Source: an uncultured Coriobacteriaceae bacterium (GTDB lineage Bacteria; Actinomycetota; Coriobacteriia; Coriobacteriales; Atopobiaceae). Taken from it: a stretch of DNA of 50,186 nucleotides. The first letter of the stretch is position 1, and each line of letters begins with the position of its first letter. Made by a program: the position numbers and the translations under genes. Shown here piece by piece: positions 46,009 to 50,186 of this stretch. The notes below the pieces were generated by a model. That model did not search any database. It was given only the letters and a program-made list of their open reading frames with translations, and was not told the DNA's origin. The stretch spans positions 1 to 50,186 of the forward strand of contig CADBCS010000026.1 of assembly GCA_902793195.1 (NCBI GenBank), given 5' to 3'.

Positions 46009-46176
46009 TACTCCCACTCAGTGTTTAACAGGTTTGCAAGAGTAACCACAAAACAATAAAATCACAGGTAAACAGGGTAATTGCACAACACTGCAACACC
46101 CCGCAACACCAAACACGACCAGAACAAGGTTGAGCCAAGGTTGCACAAAAGGTTGAACACGAAAGGAGAATACCAC

Positions 46177-47421
46177 ATGACCACGTACACAGACGGCACC
46201 ATACGCAAACGCAACAACCACGGCAAATGGGAATGGCAAGCCCTCATCATCGCCAAAGAAGATGGCAAAAAACGCCAAAAGACAAAAATGCTCGGCATCC
46301 CCTGCGACCCACTCACCCAAGAAGAGCGCGGCAGCGGACGCCGAAACACACCCAAAGGCAAAGGCGCCCGCCAAGCCCTCACCGCGCTCAAGAAATGGCG
46401 CGACGAACTCATACAAGACGAAACGCTCAAAAGCCAAGCCCAAGCCGCACAAGGACCCAACACGAGCAAGCTCGTACCCGATTACGTCCGTTACTACTGG
46501 GACTCGCGCAACATAGAGCCCGGCACGCGCCAGCATTACGAGTACCTCATGAAGCACATCGACTGCCCGCTCCTCCAAGTGCCCATCGCCGACCTCACAC
46601 CCACCACGGTCCAAGAGTGGAAGCGCTGGATGGAGGAGCAAGGCGTCGGCGCAAGCGTCCAGAACAAGTGCTTCAACCAGCTCAAGTACGCTTGTAAGTT
46701 CGCCGTCGAAATGCAGCAGCTCGACAAGAACCCCTGCACGCCCGTGAAAGCGCCCAAACGCACCCATCACGAGCCCAACCCGCTCGACGAGGACGCCGTG
46801 ACCACGATCAGGGAGAAGCTCGACGAAATCCGCGAGAGCAACCCCGTCATGGCCGACGCCGCCACGCTCGCGCTCCTCACCGGCATGCGCCAGGGGGAGA
46901 TCTGCGCGCTACGATGGGACGACGTGGACGGCGCGAGTGACGGCACCCTCACGGGCCACATCCACGTGCGCAACGTCATCGCGGGAGGACCCAAGGGGAA
47001 CTATATCAAGGATTACCCAAAGAACCGCGAGAGGCGCGACGTACCCATTAACGATCCCATGCGCGAGGTCCTCGCCCGGCGGCTCGCTGACTGCAAGGAG
47101 TTCGTGGACGATGTCACCGGCACGTTCGTGTTCCCGAGGACTGCCGACCCGTGGTCCTACGCATCACCCTCGTACCTCAGCAAGCAATGGTCCATGTTCG
47201 CAAGGATGAGCAAGGTCGTAGGCGTGAACGGCAAACCACCACGCTTCCACGACCTCCGGGACACGTTCGCGACGCAGGCCCTCATCCACGGCATAGACAT
47301 CGTGAGCGTCGCCTCGATCCTCGGTCACCGTGACACCAGCACCACGCTCCGGCATTACGCGCGCTGGTTGCCGAACTCGAACGTCGCGGCCATGGACAGG
47401 ATGGGCGACGTGTTATCGTAA
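46177..47421 (+). CDS. Tyrosine recombinase/phage-type integrase
   Basis: 414 residues from ATG 46177, preceded by AAAGGAG. An N-terminal arm-binding AP2-like region (TYTDGTIRKRNNHGKWEWQA), a SAM-like core-binding domain (about 95-190) and a catalytic domain with R238 (TGMRQGE), H358 and R361 (HDLRDTF), H384 (LGHRDTS) and nucleophile Y394 (LRHYAR) are all present. It sits 170 bp from the tRNA-Lys attachment site, as expected for an integrative element or prophage. Its promoter region contains repeated GCAACACC units (46091-46115) that may be arm sites. Confidence 0.95.
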   Translation: MTTYTDGTIRKRNNHGKWEWQALIIAKEDGKKRQKTKMLGIPCDPLTQEERGSGRRNTPKGKGARQALTALKKWRDELIQDETLKSQAQAAQGPNTSKLVPDYVRYYWDSRNIEPGTRQHYEYLMKHIDCPLLQVPIADLTPTTVQEWKRWMEEQGVGASVQNKCFNQLKYACKFAVEMQQLDKNPCTPVKAPKRTHHEPNPLDEDAVTTIREKLDEIRESNPVMADAATLALLTGMRQGEICALRWDDVDGASDGTLTGHIHVRNVIAGGPKGNYIKDYPKNRERRDVPINDPMREVLARRLADCKEFVDDVTGTFVFPRTADPWSYASPSYLSKQWSMFARMSKVVGVNGKPPRFHDLRDTFATQALIHGIDIVSVASILGHRDTSTTLRHYARWLPNSNVAAMDRMGDVLS

Positions 47422-47491
47422 GCGAAGGTCATCAGGGAACAGTTAGCACACGGGACATGCTCGCTTTCGCTCGCATGCCCCGTTTCCCATC

Positions 47492-47520
47492 GCGCGGGCA
47501 TACGCCCGCGCTTTCTTTTT
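47492..47520 (+). terminator. Terminator after the integrase gene
   Basis: GCGCGGGC and GCCCGCGC pair around ATAC and are followed by TTTCTTTTT, 70 bp past the integrase stop. Confidence 0.85.
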
Positions 47521-47538
47521 AGCAGTTAATGGGTCGTA

Positions 47539-47910
47539 TCAGTCCTCGGGTATCGTCTCCCAGAGCCCCTCTTCCTCGTTCCACGTGAGCGTACGCGTGG
47601 GGTCGTCGTAACCCTCACGTACCGCGTGGGTATCCCGTACGTACGCGGTACCTACAATAGGGTCCTCGATCGTGAACATGAGCTCCGCGTCAGCTCGCTC
47701 TTGCACCATGAGCTCGAGGGCCACGTGCACGTGGTACGCGCGGTTCCCGTACGCGTCAGGCACCGCGTCCGTGATGTCATAAGCGAGCGGGTAGGGCGTG
47801 CTGGTCTCTGGCCATTGCGCGAGCACGCTATCGGGTAGGGCGCGTTTCGCGAAATCGAGTGTCGTGCTGGTCACGAGTTCCTCGTGGATCCATGACGCTT
47901 GGATGCTCAT
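47539..47910 (-). CDS. Hypothetical protein of the integrative element
   Basis: 123 residues, acidic. The sequence (SIQASWIHEELVTSTTLDFA, YHVHVALELMVQERADAELM, DDPTRTLTWNEEEGLWETIPED) suggests a small beta-rich cytoplasmic protein; I do not recognise a family. It lies 15 bp downstream of the hsdR stop on the same strand, so it may belong to the restriction operon. The region around 47600-47760 is rich in GTACGCG/CGTACG words. Confidence 0.6.
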   Translation of the reverse strand: MSIQASWIHEELVTSTTLDFAKRALPDSVLAQWPETSTPYPLAYDITDAVPDAYGNRAYHVHVALELMVQERADAELMFTIEDPIVGTAYVRDTHAVREGYDDPTRTLTWNEEEGLWETIPED

Positions 47911-47925
47911 GTCAACGTCCTCCCA

Positions 47926-48642
47926 TCAATCTCGCATATCACGATGGTCACCCGGCATGCCGACAATCTCGTGGAACCGCTCGAAAAAGGCCTTGAGCTT
48001 CTCGAGCACGCGCTCACGCGTCGCCGTGAGTCCCGTCGGAGCACGCGAGAACAGCGAACCGCCACCACCACGTGGGAGAATGCCCATGATAGCCGTGCCC
48101 GTCTCACGAACATAACCCTCGTCCCACGCACGACGCATCAAAGAGACCGTGCCACGCTCGTCCAAGCGCTCGTCAGCGATGACACGCGCCAGCTCGTCAT
48201 CACGCTCGCCCTCCACGAACGTGTTCCAGGCCTCAGCGCTCGCACCCGTCACGTTCACGCCATCGATGAACCTGTCGATCAGCTCCCGCTTGTCACGCAA
48301 CGTCGGGCTCGCGTCGATCGCACGTGAGATGTCCGCGCGGACCTCCTTGTCCTGGCAGTTCGACGCGTGATACCTCGCCACGAGCATGAGGATGTAGTCG
48401 ATGCCCACGTCCACCTGCCGAGCGAGCTCCATCTCGAACTCGATGTCGCCCACGATGGACTCAAGCTCGCCCTTCTTCACCTTCCGGTATCGCTCGTACA
48501 GCTCGTTATAAACGCCCTGGTACTGCTGCACCTCGCGAGGCACCATGCGGTCGTCGTCCGCGAACTCGTCAAAGGCCGCGAGCACGTTCCTGAGCCGCAG
48601 TATCTTGCCCCAGAGCTTGATGAAGTCCTTCTCCGCATCCTC
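47926..48642 (-). pseudogene. hsdR: C-terminal fragment of type I restriction enzyme subunit HsdR
   Basis: About 238 residues. DAEKDFIKLWGKILRLRNVL, DYILMLVARYHASNCQDKEV, LRDKRELIDRFIDG, and the ending ARVIADERLDERG ... TGTAIMGILP ... VLEKLKAFFERF match the C-terminal helical region of HsdR, which couples to the HsdM/HsdS methylase. The motor and nuclease domains are missing because the sequence switches at about 48640 to an unrelated AT-rich gene that stays in frame. The intact hsdR, hsdM and hsdS presumably continue in the true genome. Codon use is GC-rich, as in the rest of the left part. Confidence 0.88.
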
Positions 48643-48665
48643 GCCGCCCCGCTCTTCGTATGCAA
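48635..48665. other. Junction between two unrelated genomes (probable assembly chimera)
   Basis: Left of this point the DNA is GC-rich and encodes HsdR; right of it the DNA is AT-rich and encodes a Saccharibacteria-like glycosyltransferase. One open frame of 415 codons spans the switch at AYEERGG/EDAEKDF. No known protein joins these two halves. Confidence 0.85.
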
Positions 48666-49173
48666 TTACCACAATCATGCGCTTCTTCGGATAAGTTGTC
48701 TTCAGTAAACAATCCATCGTTGGTGCTAGCACATCGAGCGTCTCGTTATACATCGCCACAATCACCGCATGATAGATTTGACTTGGCTTTGGGAAATATC
48801 CATCCTCAGCTGCCGCCATCATGCATAAATTCTGCAAGTGTTCGCCATATGCATATTCATCCTTACGCACGCCCACCAACTTTTCATAACTTGCGGCTGG
48901 ATCCTCTAACTCCTCAAGACGTTTCTTCCAATCTAGTGCAATACATTTTTTTACCGTTTTATAACCTTGCACCGTCCTACAAGCCACACCTATCGCTTTA
49001 ACCAACGACATAATCACAATCAAAAGCAGATAAATTGCACCAAGCACCGACGAGATCGAAGAAAGCACCACTAATAGAATAACCATGCCAAAACTAAGTA
49101 AGGCTGGCAACATTTCAAAGAAGCGATACAGTGGTTTGCGCTTCCCTGTAGGAATTTCGGTAACCTTCGACAT
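48643..49173 (-). pseudogene. N-terminal fragment of a membrane glycosyltransferase (family 2-like)
   Basis: 177 residues from ATG 49173. Two membrane segments (LLSFGMVILLVVLSSISSVLG and AIYLLLIVIMSLVKAIG, about residues 26-62) precede a GT2-like start: HAVIVAMYNETLDVLAPTMDCLL and KKRMIVVIAYEERGG. The rest of the catalytic domain is replaced by the HsdR sequence. The ATG overlaps the TAA of the upstream gene (TAATG), so the two form an operon. The style and AT content are like Candidatus Saccharibacteria. Confidence 0.75.
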
Positions 49174-49559
49174 TAATTCTCTCCAATTAAACTCAATAAG
49201 AATCTAATCGCGATAATCGTAATCATAATACTAACGCCAAGAAATAACCTTGCAATGTCACCGCCGCGTTTACCGTAGAGTTTCGCGCTCAGTAAAGTGT
49301 GCCCGATGCCAAGCACCGTCGCAATTACTGCAAAGGATACCAAATACCACCAGTCGCTCTGCGCATATCCATTACTAATATCCGAATAACGCGCATACAT
49401 TTTTGGTTTATTTGGATTCAAATGAATAATTGGCAGCAAAAAGAGCCATACGCTTACTCCGAACTGAACAATCATCCACCAGATTAGCTTACGGTCTTTT
49501 TTCCAGATAGATTTAAAATCTTCCGCTAATTCTTTCATAGCTTTACCATATTTTAGCAT
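49173..49559 (-). CDS. Small multi-pass membrane protein (Saccharibacteria-like)
   Basis: 128 residues with a basic N-terminus (DFKSIWKKDRKLIW) and three to four membrane segments (MIVQFGVSVWLFLLPIIHL; WWYLVSFAVIATVLGIGHTLL; IARLFLGVSIMITIIAIRFLL). I know no function. The start could also be the ATG at 49538. The stop overlaps the glycosyltransferase start. Codon use is AT-rich, as in the rest of the right-hand segment. Confidence 0.7.
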   Translation of the reverse strand: MLKYGKAMKELAEDFKSIWKKDRKLIWWMIVQFGVSVWLFLLPIIHLNPNKPKMYARYSDISNGYAQSDWWYLVSFAVIATVLGIGHTLLSAKLYGKRGGDIARLFLGVSIMITIIAIRFLLSLIGEN

Positions 49560-49635
49560 AATCTCAAAAACTCTGCATTTTCAGAATATTTTTAGCTTTC
49601 CTATTTATACTTAAGGCAAATTAAGAAAGGAGACT

Positions 49636-49920
49636 ATGGCTAACGAAGAAAAAAGAGCGGTCGCCCATGAGACGCATAAATCAAATGGCTATCGCATTGC
49701 GGTTAATGTAATCATTTTAGTTATAGTAATTATTACTAGTTTCGCCGCCGGCTTCGCCACATCCACTCTAGTTCAAGCGGGACGAAAAGATCACCCGGAT
49801 CGTCCAGACTTTAGTCAAATGCGCGAGATGCAGGAAAAACAAAACCGCAATATGCGAAATAGACCAAATAAAGAATCACTGCAGGATTCATCCAACGAAA
49901 AACCAACAGGTAATTCATAA
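49636..49920 (+). CDS. Small single-span membrane protein (Saccharibacteria-like)
   Basis: 94 residues, AAAGGAG upstream of the ATG. One membrane segment (AVNVIILVIVIITSFAAGFAT, about residues 23-43) and a charged Arg/Asn/Gln-rich tail (MREMQEKQNRNMRNRPNKES). Function unknown. It is divergent from the membrane-protein/glycosyltransferase pair and ends at its own terminator. Confidence 0.7.
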   Translation: MANEEKRAVAHETHKSNGYRIAVNVIILVIVIITSFAAGFATSTLVQAGRKDHPDRPDFSQMREMQEKQNRNMRNRPNKESLQDSSNEKPTGNS

Positions 49921-49940
49921 TCTACAAACATAAGCGCACA

Positions 49941-49967
49941 ATCCCCCGACCTCCCCGGGGGATTTTT
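49941..49967 (+). terminator. Intrinsic terminator
   Basis: ATCCCCCG and CGGGGGAT pair around a 7-base loop and are followed by TTTTT. Confidence 0.9.
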
Positions 49968-50001
49968 CTAACTTTACAAAACATCACAACGAGAATAAAA
50001 T

Positions 50002-50020
50002 AAAAATGATAATCATTTCC
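50002..50020. promoter_or_regulatory. Fur-box-like site
   Basis: AATGATAATCATT matches the core of the classical Fur box (GATAATGATAATCATTATC) and lies 10 bp before the start of a Fur-like gene, which suggests autoregulation by a metal-responsive repressor. Confidence 0.65.
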
Positions 50021-50030
50021 AATTTAAACT

Positions 50031-50186
50031 ATGAATAATACTAGATACCACAGCGCAAACCGCGACAAATTTGAAGAAATTATAAAATCTTTCGACCACC
50101 CATTTACTGCTAAAGATATTCCCTTCATTAGCACAACTACCACCTACCGTTTACTAAAAAAAAAAAAAAAAATGGGCGTTCTTAAG
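50031..50186 (+). CDS. Fur-family metalloregulator, N-terminal part (cut by window end)
   Basis: 52 codons are visible. KFEEIIKSFDHPFTAKDIPFI followed by TTTTYRLLKK and MGVLK match the winged helix of Fur/Zur proteins (HPFTA-DI ... T-YR-L--L---G-LK). A run of 17 A bases codes for consecutive lysines just before the window ends; homologues have a mixed KKLKKMG-like segment here. The gene is partial, and the metal cannot be told from this part. Confidence 0.65.
   Translation, partial: MNNTRYHSANRDKFEEIIKSFDHPFTAKDIPFISTTTTYRLLKKKKKMGVLK

Noticed and set aside
47926..49173. The HsdR-glycosyltransferase fusion as a new two-domain enzyme
   Set aside because: Each half is a truncated known family, the order is biologically odd, and base composition changes exactly at the join; an in-frame chance join has one chance in three.

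Overview
The window reads as a contig from a high-GC actinobacterium, most likely a member of the Coriobacteriia (Olsenella/Atopobiaceae-like). I base this on the recF-dciA-gyrB-gyrA order, the rpmH-rnpA-yidD-yidC-khpB-rsmG-parA-parB block, a VaFE-repeat surface protein, and overall protein similarity. The genus is an inference and cannot be proved from the sequence alone. It covers the chromosomal replication origin neighbourhood, with genes diverging from about 22.3-22.6 kb.

Left arm, mostly minus strand: rpsF-ssb-rpsR-rplI (0.2-1.9 kb); a DUF4013 membrane protein; a plus-strand AAA-ATPase/PD-(D/E)XK protein; a decayed gene; a 61-codon peptide gene with a bacteriocin-like leader; two tRNA-Ser genes; typA; a two-gene unit with a membrane-anchored duplicated ribbon-helix-helix-like protein; tRNA-Ala and tRNA-Ile; a bifunctional nuclease plus an acyltransferase; then gyrA, gyrB, dciA, recF, dnaN, dnaA and a GHKL-ATPase/winged-helix protein. 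Right arm, mostly plus strand: rpmH, rnpA, yidD, yidC, khpB, rsmG (carrying a parS site), parA, parB and a small membrane protein. After these come rlmN (minus), ddl, an exonuclease-DinG helicase, two WYL regulators (minus), an M28-like membrane protein with a huge acidic insert, a large VaFE/SpaA-type surface protein (minus, with a second parS inside it), tRNA-Gly, a GNAT acetyltransferase, a lipoprotein and an M29 aminopeptidase.

At 45.96 kb the chromosome gives way to an integrative element. The 3' part of a tRNA-Lys serves as the attachment site, followed by a tyrosine integrase, a small unknown gene and the 3' end of a type I restriction subunit gene (hsdR). At about 48.64 kb the hsdR reading frame runs straight into the first half of an AT-rich glycosyltransferase gene. 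From there to the end the DNA is of a different kind: AT-rich, with small membrane proteins and a Fur-like regulator behind a Fur-box-like site. It resembles Candidatus Saccharibacteria (TM7). I read this join as an assembly chimera, not a real gene fusion.

The most unusual signals are: (1) a short DNA motif, GTATTAC/GTAATAC, often in inverted pairs and clustered six times in 180 bp inside a WYL regulator gene, in several reading frames and with rare codons; (2) the M28-like protein, whose catalytic Glu-Glu is Ser-Ser and whose catalytic halves are split by about 870 mostly acidic residues; (3) an orphan double-glycine-like leader peptide gene; (4) a 9-mer TGTAGAAAA in each of the three intergenic regions around dnaA, a candidate lineage-specific DnaA box; and (5) a membrane-anchored protein with two ribbon-helix-helix-like modules.
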